Shown here: positions 1-12,963 of the stretch, one piece after another
Layout: every line of letters begins with the position of its first letter
How positions within the stretch are numbered: the stretch's first letter is position 1
Source of the DNA: Lichenostomus cassidix
Lineage: Eukaryota; Chordata; Aves; Passeriformes; Meliphagidae
Direction of reading: 5' to 3'
Length of the DNA: 64,000 nucleotides
Assembly: GCA_008360975.2 (NCBI GenBank)
Contig: VLJF02000033.1
Coordinates: forward strand, 1,860,001-1,924,000
Program-made: the position numbers and the translations under genes
Notes under the pieces: model-generated
The model's database searches: none
What the model was told of the DNA's origin: nothing
Seen by the model: only the letters and a program-made list of their open reading frames with translations

Positions 1-173
1 CCCTCTCGCAGGAACACACACTCTCCATTGCCAAGGATCTTTAACCCGTAAGGAGGAGCAGAGAAAGAGGTTGTGCTTTGTCCTCCCCAGCAGGAGAAAC
101 AGTGCTGCTCACAAGGGACAGTCCCGGCAGCCCTGTGCCCCCCAGGGCCCTGCCTGTGCCCCCCAGGACTCAT

Positions 174-1152
174 GAGGAGTTGAAGCTGCTGCCATCCACC
201 CACTGCAGCCGCTGGCCCTGTCTGTGCAGCCTGAGCCAGTAATCAACATTCCTGCTGAGGCGGAACAGGAACTCCTGGCAAGGAGAGAGGAGCAAACAAT
301 GGACTCCTAGCCCAGGAGCACCCCAGGGTCCCCTTGGCCTTCCCAAACCCCCCAAACCCCTCACTCACCATTTCCTTGTCAGTGAGCACAGCCAGGGAAG
401 CCTCGAGCTCGGAGCACCGAGCCTTAGCCTGATCCCAGGAGAGACGATGCCTCGAGAGGAAGTAGCAGATCCCGTTGTACCCAACCCAGCCATGGGGACA
501 GGCCAGCAGCACCCGAGCTGCAGGGTTAACTGGAGTAACTGGAGTCTCTCTGTGTATTCTCCCTGCAGAGGGAAATGGAGAAGAATGTCTGAGGATTCTC
601 CCCTCAGGCAGCAGTGAGCCAGCAGTGCCCCGAGGGGTTGGGCTGAGGCTGCTGCTCCTCCCTTACCTGACACAGCAGCCAAGGACACCCCCAGAGCCAC
701 AACCAGGGCTAGGAGCACAACCAGCACCACTATAAACTTGAGGTGGGATCTGATCCTCTGGCCTGGAGCTGGAAAGAGCAGTTCGTCGTGAGGATGGAGC
801 TGTCCTGAGCAGGCTCAGCCCTCACATCTCCCACCCGACGCCCAGGGAACAGAGGAGGGACCCTCAGCCTGTGTGCCACTCACTGAGCCTACAGTAGGAG
901 AGACAAGGGATGGGGACAGACCCAGGGACAAGGGACACAGACAGGGACAGGGAACACAGACAGTGACAGGGGACACAGCCAGGGACAGGGGACAGCTACG
1001 GCTGAACTGCCCAGGCCCAGGCATGTCAGTCCCAGCAGAGCACCACGTCCCTTCCAGAGCCCTGGACACAGCCACACCCTGCCAGCCCTGTGCTCCTGGA
1101 CTGACACTGTCCCCTTCCTAGAGGCCACCCGTGAGGGTTCTTTTGAGTTCAT
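174..1152 (-). pseudogene. C1, C-type lectin-like gene (CLEC2/B-lec type), broken and 3'-incomplete
   Basis: This is a type II membrane C-type lectin-like gene. By exon: a candidate first exon at 884-1152, a transmembrane exon at 667-768 (a long V/L/A stretch after basic RIRSHLK), CTLD exon 1 at 369-562 (CPHGW, GICYF, ARC) and CTLD exon 2 at 174-274 (YWLRL). Splice sites of the first three exons are canonical. The donor after 174 reads AT instead of GT, because the base at 173 is changed. No last CTLD exon with the remaining three cysteines is seen in positions 1-173. The first exon, read from its ATG at 1152, is also out of phase with the transmembrane exon. Intact relatives are C3 and C4. 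I call it a pseudogene, although the missing exon could lie left of the window. Confidence 0.75.
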
Positions 1153-1560
1153 TCCTGGTTGCTGAAGTGCTGTGGACTTCCAGCAGATCCTTCACACTCC
1201 AGTCACACGGGGTCGTGTGTCCCCCCAGCCCTGCTGTCACTCTGACCCCGCCCGGCTGCTCCCAGTGCTCCCAATAAAGCTTCCCAGTTGGCTCCGGTCG
1301 CGTTTCTTGGGGAGCACTGGGGAGGGACTTGGGGGGACCCCGCGGTGGGGCTGTGACTGGGGGGCAGACCTGACCCCGGGATGGATCGGGAATGGGGACC
1401 CCCGTGTGTCCCCAAGTGTCACCCCGCTCTGGGGACCTTGGGAGGCAGCTGAACCCCGACATGGCACCCAGCCAACCCCAAAAAAGGCGCTGAGACCCCC
1501 TGAGCCCCCCAGAACCTCCAAACCCCATAGAAAAACAGCCCCGAAAAATAGCCCCGCGAA
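1153..1560. other. Intergenic block between C1 and Z1 with class IIB-like 3'UTR relic
   Basis: There is no gene here. At about 1205-1300 is a block that in the class II beta gene forms the end of the 3'UTR, including AATAAA near 1274 followed by AGCTTCCCAGTTGG. The rest is GC-rich DNA leading into the Z1 promoter. The same block separates the lectin from the zinc-finger gene in every module. Confidence 0.6.
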
Positions 1561-2103
1561 AATGAGCCAATGGGAGAAGGCGCTGAGCGATTCTGATCCA
1601 ATCCGAGCTCGCGGCGCTGATGACTCTCCAGTTCCCAGGCAGACCCGCAGCGCCCAGCGCTCCCCACCCCAACCCCACCTGCGCCCCCCCCTCGCCCCCA
1701 GCGCTTCCCGCCAGCCCAATTTGGGGAGGGGGCGCGTGGGGGGCGCCCAGGCCTGGCCCGGAGCCCAGCGCTACCCCAGCCCGACCTGCCCCGGCTCCAT
1801 CCCGGCTCCTCCCGCGGCATGCGACGGCGTGGGGAAAAGGGGGGGAAAGGGTGGGCGCTGGGCTTAGGGGGAGGAGGAGAAGGGATGGAGGAGGAGGAGG
1901 AGGGATGAGGAAACAAAACCAACCAGGAGGAGGAGCCGGGAGGAGGAAGGACGAGAGAGGAACAGGAGGAACAGGAAGAGGTTGGAGAGAGGAAGAGGAG
2001 GAGCAGGAAGAGGTTGGAGAGAGGAAGAGGAGGAGCAGCAGAAGCAGCGCGCAGCTCTTTGTCTGCCGCGGCCCCGGGAGCATCGGCGCCCCGCATGCCG
2101 CAG
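1555..2103 (+). promoter_or_regulatory. Z1 CpG-island promoter and noncoding first exon
   Basis: There are two CCAAT boxes (1567-1571 and 1598-1602) in a CpG-rich stretch. A long polypurine GGA/GAA tract follows at about 1870-2035. The first exon ends at 2103 with CAG before a GTGAGG donor. An ATG just before the donor is not kept in most copies, so the exon is probably untranslated. The same arrangement precedes Z2-Z5, Z7 and Z8. The start site itself cannot be placed from sequence. Confidence 0.6.
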
Positions 2104-2619
2104 GTGAGGGGGAGGAGGAAGTCGCCCCAAATGTCTCGGGGGTCCCCGAGCGGCGTTTTTTCTGGGCGGGTGTTTGGAGCTCGCAGCTTGCGGGATTGAG
2201 CCCCAAATCTCGTTCAGGGTCGCTGGGAGGGTTTGATTGTGCGGGGGAACGTTTGGATGTGGCGGAAGGGCAAAGCTGAGGCGGCAGTGGGGCTTTGGGG
2301 GATATTTTGGGGGCTGCAGGTGGGCACGGCCCGGTGTCGGGGTGGGAGGGGGACATGGGGCATGGGGTCCGGCCGGGAGAGCGGTGGAGGGGAAGGGCGG
2401 GAGCCCCGGAGTGGGGTGAGCGGAGAGGGGCGATGGCGGAGCTGGGGGAGCCCCGGCAGGCTGGAGAGGGGGGAGCGTGGCTAAGGGGGAAGCCTGGGAT
2501 CCCTGGAAGCGCGGAGCAGAGAATGAGGGGAGAAGGGACCCCTGGGACCCCCAAAACCCCCGGATCATCCCTAAGCGCGACCCTGGAAAATAGGGAAGCC
2601 CGGGAGCCACAGGAGCCCC

Positions 2620-3586
<967 letters not shown>

Positions 3587-3850
3587 GGGAAGCCCTGCGA
3601 GTGTCCCAAGTGCAGGAAGAGCTTCATTGCTGCTCCAACTCCATCCCCAGTGGGAAGATCTGCAGTGGATGATCCCCAGTGATCCCCGTTGGGCAGAATC
3701 CTGGTGACCCCCGTTCCAGGTGATCCCCGTCGGGTGAGGGGAATGTGTTTTAAATGGTCAAGTTTTACTACTTCTCCTCTTCTGAGTTTGTTAGCAATAA
3801 ATTCAATTCACATATGCAATTTCCAGCCTGTTTTGTGCACAAAGGTGTTG
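3587..3850 (+). terminator. Z1 3'UTR and poly(A) signal
   Basis: The 3'UTR holds a degenerate ninth finger directly after the stop codon. A short repeat of GATCCCC(A/G)GTGATCCCC type and AATAAA at 3796-3801 follow. The mirror copy after Z4 keeps the signal (TTTATT at 25962-25967). Confidence 0.65.
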
Positions 3851-4495
3851 GATGAGGGATCTCTTAGCCAGGTCCTTCTATCAGCTCAGGAAGCCTTGGT
3901 TCAATTTTCTCTCCCCATGGCAGCTGTGCAGGGCAGTGAGAGAGCAGCTCTGCTGGGTGCCTGGCATGGGGCCAGCGTCACCCCACTGCAATGTGCCATG
4001 GCCTCGTGTGGCCCTGTGCTCTGGAGCCAGCGCTGCTGCTGCTTTTTCCTTGCTGATGGTTTTCTCTTTTGCAGGAAAGGCTTGTGAAGTGCCCCCGCTG
4101 TCCCTGGCGTCCCCTGGGCGCCGGCAGCCGCGTCCCTTGGCCTGCTCCCCCTGGGCCGTTGCAGGGCGGCTGGCGGAGGCTGGGAGCTGCCTTGGGGGCC
4201 GTGGGGCTGCCCCGGGGGCTGCGTGCCGAGGCGGGGCCGGGAGGTGCGGAGAACTTGGTCGCTGTTTGCAGAGCAATGGCGCCTTGGGCCCGGGCCCGCT
4301 GCAGGGCTGTTCCTCATGTGCGGCTTTGGCCTCGGCCAGCCCGGGGGGCACTGAGAGCGCGGGGCTTGGGCTGTGCGCTGTGCAGAGCCCGCGCCTCGCT
4401 GCCCTTGGCTGGCTGTGCTGTCACTCGGGATTGTCCCAGCGCCATTGCTGCTCGGTGCCAGCGAGCGGGGACAAGGCCGGCGCCGGTGTCGCCCC

Positions 4496-4529
<34 letters not shown>

Positions 4530-5866
4530 TTTAGTGGGGCAGCAGCGGCGCCATGGTGGGAGCGTGTGTGCGGCCCGGGAGCGGCGGCAGCGGGCGGAGC
4601 CCGGGGAGGCGGCGGCGGAGCTCGGAGAGGCTGTCCCAGCGCAGGTGGGAGCCGCGCTGCCTTGGGCCGGGGCTCGGGGCTCGCTGCGGGCGGATGGAGG
4701 GGATGCAGGGGGCGGCAGGGGGGCTGTGGCGGCTTCCTTCTCCCGTCTCCCTCCCTCCCTCCCTGGCTGTGGCGCCGTGTTGCCGCTGGCCTGAGGCCGC
4801 TGAGGGAGCGGCTGCCCGCGGTCTCCTTGCCGCTGCTGCCTCGGCAGGAGGCGGTGCCGGAGCAGCGCTGGCTCGTCCCGCTCGCTGTCGGTAGCACAGA
4901 GGTGGCTGCGCTGTCGGCGGCAGTGTGCGGGAAAATCCGCGTGGCCAGAGGTTTGTGTGGCCGCAGGAGACAGAGGAGTCGTGTGAAAGTGACTTTAGGG
5001 ATGGACAGAGGGAGAGGCCGTGGGGCATTTGCCATGGGGCTGTAAAACGCAGCCTCCTTTCTATGCTCGTTTCCCCGGCTGCGTTTCATTGTCCCTTTGC
5101 CCTCTTGTCACCGTACCTGCGGGAAAAACAAAAACCTTTCAACAAGATTTTTAATGTTAGAGAGTCAAGGCGTTACTTTATTATCTGAGCAGGATGTTGT
5201 TCTGGCCAGGATGTACCACGGGAATCACCCCATATACACAGAGCCCGGGTTTGTGGAGTGAATCGTTCTATGGCACATAAGTTTTGGAAGATTTTTAGGG
5301 TACTTTTTACAGTCAAAACTCATAGCAGGGTTTTTGGTCAGTCGTAATTGGTTCCATGTTGTTCATTTTCTAATCTATGGTTTCGTATTAGATCCAGATT
5401 GCTTCTCTTCTGATGCTAATTAGGTCTTCCTTCTTATCTCTCTTTAGCCAGACAAGGTGTCTCCAAACAGCCAGGGGTGAGGTTTGGAGCTGATGTTCGT
5501 TAATGGCTGCTGATGGCCTTTTGTCTTTTGGGCTCCTCCTAGTCTGTAGTTATGTTGAGCTCATCAGACCTCACCTGGCAGAAAAATGTCTTGGAAAAAA
5601 ATCTTAAAATTCCTTTTCCCTGGGTAAAAAACAAAACAAACAAACCCCTTGACAAAATTTATAGGAAATATTTAAACTGGTATATTTCCAACACAGTGTC
5701 TGAGGTACTTGGAAGGTACAGACTTCCCGATCCGCCCACTGCCTGTGTCCCTTAACATGCACCCCTAGTTTGTGTGACATTCGGTATTCGTGGCTCTGGG
5801 AAGTGTTTGTTCTGCTTGTGGAAGTTCAGGAATGGAGCAGGAGCTTGGCTGAGCAGCAGTCTGTAC
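3851..5866. other. CpG island block R, first copy
   Basis: From about 4080 to 4990 the DNA is very GC- and CpG-rich, with GGCGGCGG tracts, an (AGGC)n microsatellite at about 4498-4528 and (CCCT)n near 4750. It is AT-richer from 5100 to 5866. Several long open frames cross it in both directions. They rest on base composition, and I find no splice-supported gene or recognisable domain. An inverted copy lies at 23905-25990 and a scrap at about 46648-46760. It could be the promoter of an unrecognised gene or noncoding RNA. Confidence 0.5.
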
Positions 5867-6522
5867 TGAAGCACGGAATTGACTCTACAACTCAGATAGT
5901 TATGAAGTAGGTATGTGTTTATTCCAGCTGGGGTGCATGGGGGGTAGCCCCTCCAAAGGCATGCACACCCTCAGCAGCACTTCAGGAGGTTTACATCAGG
6001 TTACAGGTTACTTATGCATAAAGTTAGACAAAGCCCCTATACATATTAATTACCTATCCCCGCTTCATATTATAATGAGTTCAAAGTTCACCTAAATATG
6101 CTCGCGCAAGCGCAGTGTCTCAGATTAATTGTGGGCAAGGGTCCCAAATGGTTAATGATGAGGTAATCAATAGTTTTCCTCAAAATGAACTCTTCACCTT
6201 GCTCCCTTGCGCATGCTCCCTTGGTTCTTGGTCCAAGTCCAAGCCTGAGAACCCACCTGTACCGGTTCAGGGTCCAAGGGTGGGATGCTCAGTTACACTC
6301 AGTGGTTTTTCTCAATTATTTGGCTCTCTTCTCTCTATCCTCCCCGATACTAGGTAGGCACAAAATCATTAAGCGAATCACAAATTGCCTCCAGCAGGCA
6401 AATCTTAGTAAATCATTATCCAATCTCTGGCCTTCTAAATCAGTTCAAAAGTTATTATTATCGAACTTCCAGCTCTTTTAAATTAATAATTTCTATTTTA
6501 CCCTAACTCAGAAGGCCTTCCT
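5867..6522. other. Unassigned AT-richer intergenic DNA
   Basis: This joins the R block to the 3' end of Z2 and has no counterpart elsewhere in the window. Its lower GC content and lack of open frames suggest transposon-derived DNA, perhaps an LTR, but no terminal repeats were identified. It replaces the usual Z downstream sequence just after the Z2 stop codon. Confidence 0.35.
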
Positions 6523-7405
<883 letters not shown>

Positions 7406-7921
7406 GGGGCTCCCGTGGCTCCCGGGCTTCCCTATTTTCCAGGGTCCCGCTTAGGGATGATCCGGGGGCTTTGGGGGTCCCAGGGGTCCCTTCTCCCCTC
7501 ATTCTCTGCTCCACGCTTCCAGGGATCCCAGGCTTCCCCCTTAGCCACGCTCCCCCCTCTCCAGCCTGCCGGGGCTCCCCCAGCTCCGCCATCGCCCCTC
7601 TCCGCTCACCCCACTCCGGGGCTCCCGCCCTTCCCCTCCACCGCTCTCCCGGCCGGACCCCATGCCCCATGTCCCCCTCCCACCCCGACACCGGGCCGGG
7701 CCCACCTGCAGCCCCCAAAATATCCCCCAAAGCCCCACTGCCGCCTCAGCTTTGCCCTTCCGCCACATCCAAACGTTCCCCCGCACAATCAAACCCTCCC
7801 AGCGACCCTGAACGAGATTTGGGGCTCAATCCCGCAAGCTGCGAGCTCCAAACACCCGCCCAGAAAAAACGCCGCTCGGGGACCCCCGAGACATTTGGGG
7901 CGACTTCCTCCTCCCCCTCAC

Positions 7922-8490
7922 CTGCGCCATGCGGGTCGCCGATGCTCCCGGGGCCGCGACAGACAAAGAGCTGCGCGCTGCTTCTGCTGCTCCTCCTCTT
8001 CCTCTCTCCAACCTCTTCCTGCTCCTCCTCTTCCTCTCTCCTCCTTCCTCCTCCCGCGGCTCCTCCTCCTTCCTCCTCCCGCCTCCTCCTCCTGCTCGGA
8101 TCTCCGGCCTTTCTCTCGCTCCTCCCTCCTCCCTCCTCCTCCTCCTCCATCCCTTCTCCTCCTCCCCCCAAGCCCAGCGCCCACCCTTTCCCCCCCTTTT
8201 CCCCACGCCGTCGCATGCCGCGGGAGGAGCCGGGATGGAGCCGGGGCAGGTCGGGCTGGGGCAGCGCTGGGCTCCGGGCCAGGCCTGGGCGCCCCCCACG
8301 CGCCCCCTCGCCAAATTGGGCTGGCGGGAAGCGCTGGGGGCGAGGGGGGGGCGCAGGTGGGGTTGGGGTGGGGAGCGCTGGGCGCTGCGGGTCTGCCTGG
8401 GAACTGGAGAGTCATCAGCGCCGCGAGCTCGGATTGGATCAGAATCGCTCAGCGCCTTCTCCCATTGGCTCATTTTCGCGGGGCTATTTT
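7922..8490 (-). promoter_or_regulatory. Z2 CpG-island promoter and noncoding first exon
   Basis: On the minus strand two CCAAT boxes (ATTGG at 8464-8468 and 8433-8437) precede a GC-rich tract, a polypurine tract at about 8000-8170 and a first exon ending at 7922 before GTGAGG. Both CCAAT boxes are intact here, as in Z1, Z5 and Z8. Confidence 0.55.
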
Positions 8491-8739
8491 TCGGGGCTGT
8501 TTTTCTATGGGGTTTGGAGGTTCTGGGGGGCTCAGCGGGGTGTCAGCGCCTTTTTTGGGGTTCGCTGTGTGCCGTGTCGGGGTTCAGCTGCCTCCCAAGG
8601 CCCCCAGAGCGGGGTGACACTTGGGCACACACGGGGGTCCCCATTCCCGATCCATCCCGGGGTCAGGTCTGCCCCCCAATCACAGCCCCACCGCGGGGTC
8701 CCCCAAAGTCCCTCCCCAGTGCCCCCCAAGAAACGCGAC

Positions 8740-8827
8740 CGGAGCCAACTGGGAAGCTTTATTGGGAGCACTGGGAGCAGCCGGGCGGGGTCAGAGTGAC
8801 AGCAAGGCTGGGGGGACACACGACCCC
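8740..8827 (-). other. Class IIB-like terminal 3'UTR block in the Z2-C2 module
   Basis: On the minus strand this reads through GTCACTCTGACCCCGCC to AATAAAGCTTCC. It matches the end of the class II beta 3'UTR at about 16785-16871, up to the shared edge CACACGACCCC. Beyond that edge the C2 side and the class II side are unrelated. Confidence 0.6.
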
Positions 8828-8883
8828 GTGTGACTGGAGTGTGAAGGATCTGCTGGAAGTCCGCAGCACTTCAGCAACCAGGA

Positions 8884-10122
8884 ATGAACTCAAAAGAACC
8901 CTCACGGGTGGCCTCCAGGAAGGGGACAGTGTCAGTCCAGGAGCACAGGGCTGGCAGGGTGTGGCTGTGTCCAGGGCTCTGGAAGGGACGTGGTGCTCTG
9001 CTGGGACTGACATGCCTGGGCCTGGGCAGTTCAGCCGTAGCTGTCCCCTGTCCCTGTCTGTGTCCCCTGTCCCTGTCTGTGTCCCCTGTCCCTGTCTGTG
9101 TCCCTTGTTCCTGGGTCTGTCCCCATCCCTTGTCTCTCCTGCTGCCAGCTCAGTGAGTGGCACACAGGCTGAGGGTCCCTCCTCTGTTCCCTGGGCGTCG
9201 GGTGGGAGATGTGAGGGCTGAGCCTGCTCAGGACAGCTCCATCCTCACGACGAACTGCTCTTTCCAGCTCCAGGCCAGAGGATCAGATCCCACCTCAAGT
9301 TTATCGTGGTGCTGGTTGTGCTCCTAGCCCTGGTTGTGGCTCTGGGGGTGTCCTTGGCTGCTGTGTCAGGTAAGGGAGGAGCAGCAGCCTCAGCCCAACC
9401 CCTCGGGGCACTGCTGGCTCACTGCTGCCTGAGGGGAGAATCCTCAGACATTCTTCTCCATTTCCCTCTGCAGGGAGAATACACAGAGGCACTGCAGTTA
9501 CTCCAGTTAACCCTGCAGCTCGGGTGCTGCTGGCCTGTCCCCATGGCTGGGTTGGGTACAACGGGATCTGCTACTTCCTCTCGAGGCATCGTCTCTCCTG
9601 GGATCAGGCTAAGGCTCGGTGCTCCGAGCTCGAGGCTTCCCTGGCTGTGCTCACTGACAAGGAAATGGTGAGTGAGGGGTTTGGGGGGTTTGGGAAGGCC
9701 AAGGGGACCCTGCGGAGCTCCTGGGCTAGGAGTCCATTGTTTGCTCCTCTCTCCTTGCCAGGAGTTCCTGTTCCGCCTCAGCAGGAATGTTGATTACTGG
9801 CTCGGGCTGCACAGACAGGGCCAGCGGCTGCAGTGGGTGGATGGCAGCAGCTTCAGCTCCTCGTGAGTCCTGGGGGGCACAGGCAGAGCCTTGGGGGCAC
9901 AGGCAGGGCCCTGGGGGGCACAGGCAGAGCCTGGGGGCACAGGCAGAGCTTTGGGGGCACAGGCATGGCCTGGGGGGCACAGGCAGAGCCTGGGGGGCAC
10001 AGGCAGAGCTTTGGGGGCACAGGCAGAGCCTGGGGGCACAGGGGCACAATGTGTTCCCCTGAGGTTCCAGCAATGTCTCTGCTCCTCCCTGCAGGGTTCC
10101 TGTGCTGGGCAATGCAGGGTGA
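8884..10122 (+). pseudogene. C2, C-type lectin-like gene, truncated by a stop codon
   Basis: By exon: candidate exon 1 at 8884-9152 (MNSKEP start, GTGAGT donor), transmembrane exon 9268-9369, CTLD exons 9474-9667 and 9762-9862, and last exon from 10095. All acceptor and donor sites are canonical. In the last exon the codon for the fourth CTLD cysteine is TGA (10120-10122), so the protein would end ...VLGNAG and lose the last three cysteines. A small indel follows in the former coding tail. Exon 1 leaves two bases instead of one, so its frame does not join the transmembrane exon. The protein would lack a foldable CTLD. Intact C3 and C4 show the ancestral state. Confidence 0.8.
9868..10045 (+). 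repeat. Minisatellite in C2 intron 4
   Basis: Tandem copies of about 18 bases (CACAGGCAGAGCCTGGGGG and variants) fill the intron between the last two CTLD exons. The array is shorter in C3 and C4 and long in C5. Confidence 0.8.
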
Positions 10123-11100
10123 GTGCACCTGGCTGAGAATTATCTCGGGAGTGCAATCTGTTCAAATCTGTTTGCAGCAGAGCCCAAACCCACCTCTAAT
10201 GGGGAATGGAGGAAGGATATTTTCTGTGCTGGGCAGTCTCAGCTTCACCTCATCCCCCCAGCATGGGGATTTCCTTCCTCAGCTGCAGTGTCTGCCTTGC
10301 ACTGATCCTCAGGGTTTCATCACTGCCTGTTCTGCAGGAGATGAACCTGCAGGAAGAGGAGATGATGAGAAAACAGATGTGTGGCTGCCTGGGCTGAGCC
10401 TGGGGGTTCTTTTGTAATTCTGAAAGCTTCACAAAAGTCATGTTTCTCTTGCACTCTGTATGTTTACTAACCAGGTACATATATATTTGTATGTCCCTGT
10501 GGATTCAGCTGTGAAACCTTTGCTGCCTTATGAATGTGACCTTGGCTGGGGTAAGGTTCTGATAATACCAAAGTCATGATTTGACCCCACAGGGGCCATT
10601 CCCTTAAGGGTTGGACTGCGTCCTTGTGGGTCCCTTCCAACTCAGAGCATTCGCTGAGAGGTCCTTGTGCGACCTCCATCAGTATTTATAGTGTAAATGT
10701 TGTTGTTGTTATTTCCTTCATTACTTTATTACTTTGTAAGAAATGCTAATCAAGGCCGTGCTGTCCCTCGTGTCCCCTCAGCACCTGCAGCCCTGTCCCT
10801 TGCCCTGCTGCCCCTGCCCCGGGGGCTTCAGCCGAGCCAGAGCCTCTTCCCAGTGCTCCCAGTGCTCCCAGTCTGCCCGTGCAGCCTCCAGCAGCCAGCG
10901 AGGCCTTCAGCTGGGCCGGCAGAGAGGAGCTGCTGGAGCTCCCAAATCAGTTGGGTTCCGTTTGTCCTTCCCAGCCTGGGGAACAACGATTTGGGAGTTT
11001 TCTGCCCAAACGCTGTCCGTTCCTCCGCTCAGCCCAAGGGCTTTGGGGAGATTTTGGCTTTTTGGGGGAAATGAAAGCGATGTGGGGCTGAGGGAGATCG
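10123..11100. other. Spacer A, proximal part
   Basis: This holds the C2 3' flank. A CR1-like 3'-end fragment at about 10600-10655 reads GGTTGGACTGCG ... GGGTCCCTTCCAACTC. A GC-rich stretch follows, leading to the CCAAT array. I see no supportable gene. Open frames here coincide with GC-rich, Pro/Ser-coding composition. Confidence 0.45.
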
Positions 11101-11109
11101 TCCCTCAGA

Positions 11110-11320
11110 GCCTCTCTGGCCAATCAGAGCTCGAGAACGAGGAGTGGCGGCAGAATCAGCCAATCGAAGCTAGGGCGGGCTTTCTAATCGGCGAATCAGC
11201 CAATGAGATCTAGCGTCGGGTTTATGGCGGGAAAATCAGCCAATGGGAGCGAGGGGCGGGCTTTGCACGGTAGGCGGAGTTTCCCTGAGGGAAGCGGCGC
11301 TCCGCGGATCTTCCTTCCAA
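11110..11320 (+). promoter_or_regulatory. Four-module CCAAT promoter of spacer A
   Basis: Four (G)CCAAT boxes at about 11120, 11159, 11198 and 11237 recur every 39 bases or so. Each sits in a related module (AATCAGCCAAT ... GGGCGGG). GC boxes and CpGs follow, leading directly into the ATG at 11321. This is a typical TATA-less CCAAT promoter. Confidence 0.6.
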
Positions 11321-12963
11321 ATGTCTGTTCGCAATGGCTCCGGAAAGTCCCGGGCCGGGCAGGAGGCCAGGGAACCGCTGTGGGTGAGTCCGGGATGGAG
11401 CAGAGAGCTCCCTGCAGCCCCGGCAGGAGCCCAGAGGGTGGAGCAGGAGATGCGTGAGAGAGGCGGTGGGAAGTCCCCTCAGAACCTCGGGATTTTTGGG
11501 CCTGTGGGGATCCCCGCCTGAGCAGCCTTTTCTGAGGGGTTGTGTCCCCTGGGAGAGACCCCAGGCTGGAGCAGGACAGGGATTCCTCTCTGTGACCATG
11601 ATACCAAAATCAGCCAGAAAATGAGCTTTCTAGCAATGCTTCTAATTTGAAGCATTTGAAAGCAGCCGTTTTTTCTTTATCAGTGCTGAACAAACCCCGA
11701 GGATCTCTTCTTTAATCTAGTGTGTGGGGTAAAACGTCTGAATGGGGTATTTGTTCCACGCGGATCACACATATTCATTACTAAACACTTCCTGGCTAAT
11801 TCATAAACCTTTCCTCGTGCTCCTTTCCATCCATCCACCTCCTGCTCAGAGTCCTTTTGTGGTCCTGGAGGGCCATCTAAAGGAGTTTCTGGTGATTGCA
11901 CTCACTGATGTTTGGAGGAAAGCTCAGCTTTCCTCGAAATTGCTTCTCGTTGCATAACTTGCCCAACCTCACTGTAATTCTCTTTCTCTGTTCCTGCCCT
12001 GATTTCATCTATGTTTATCATCCTGTTTGCACACCTTTATACACTTTTATCTCTCTGCTCGCTAATCTTTAAGCTCTATCCAGCACCTTTAGGGGAACTG
12101 AAAATTTCTATTGTCTGTTCTTGATCAAGTCTCCGCTTTTTGTGTGATTCTGTGTCTTTTTGGAGCAGTCCCAGCCCAAAGTGTCACAGGGACTCTGCCG
12201 TGGGATGATGACACACCCAGAGCAGACAGATGTTGCAATTACAGTGTATCCGAGTTCAATTACAATATAACCATCTTCAATTACAATGTATCTAACTTCA
12301 CTTGAAACGTGTTGATTACAATATACCCAATACCACTTTTAAAAATGTATCCAATAGCAGATACAAAGTTATTCCTTCTTCATTTTGGAGCAAATCCCTG
12401 TCTCAGAACCTGTCTGGAATTTAACACTTTTCACAGTTCACTGACAATCTCTGGCACCATGTCGAATGGTGGTTTAATAACTGGCAGAGTGATCTGTGAA
12501 ACAAAAATGTGTGCTCCTCCTCTCTGCGGCTGTTTTTGGCCCTGGGAGCCAAGTAATTTCATAATTTTCATCCTGTTTGGTTCTCTGCTGTGCTCTGCAG
12601 TGCAGAACGGAAACTTCAGCTGGTTTTGCTCTTCCTGTAGTCTTAGATCAACATGAACTCTGCTGATAACAAAGCTCTCTCTGCTCAGAGTGCACTAAGG
12701 CAAACCACACTTACAATCCCTCCAGATCTTTACTTTTCTGTCCCTCAGTTGCCATGTCCATGTTAAAGCAACCATTTAGCCCTTCTGTGCTGAAACAACT
12801 CATGGCAGAGCAGAGCATTAGATTAAATAACCTCATTCAGGGTGGTCAGTGCAAATCCTGCAATGCATCTTCTGTTGACAAAAACAAGTTATTTCTTTCT
12901 GTGTTGTTTCCAGTCTGGGTTCTCAGTCAGGCTTGCCTTTAAACATAGCCGGGCTGAAATAAA
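11321..12963 (+). other. Candidate small transcription unit in spacer A (unrecognised)
   Basis: The first exon, 11321-11383, encodes MSVRNGSGKSRAGQEAREPL plus W and is followed by a strong GTGAGT donor. A possible last exon starts at 12749 after TTTCTGTCCCTCAG. It holds a 62-codon frame from the ATG at 12754 (MSMLKQPFSPSVLK...) to 12942, and AATAAA follows at 12958-12963. A 71-codon ATG frame at 11742-11957 lies between. The internal exon structure is unknown and no family is recognised. A frame at 12111-12305 that is long in spacers B and C is stopped here. The unit recurs in spacers B, C and D. Confidence 0.3.

Noticed and set aside
3852..5045. 397-codon frame in CpG block R
   Set aside because: The inverted copy has a different length and breakpoints, there is no domain, and other frames are equally open.
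9868..10045. Possible CRISPR-like direct repeats
   Set aside because: Head-to-tail minisatellite without unique spacers, in an intron of a vertebrate gene.
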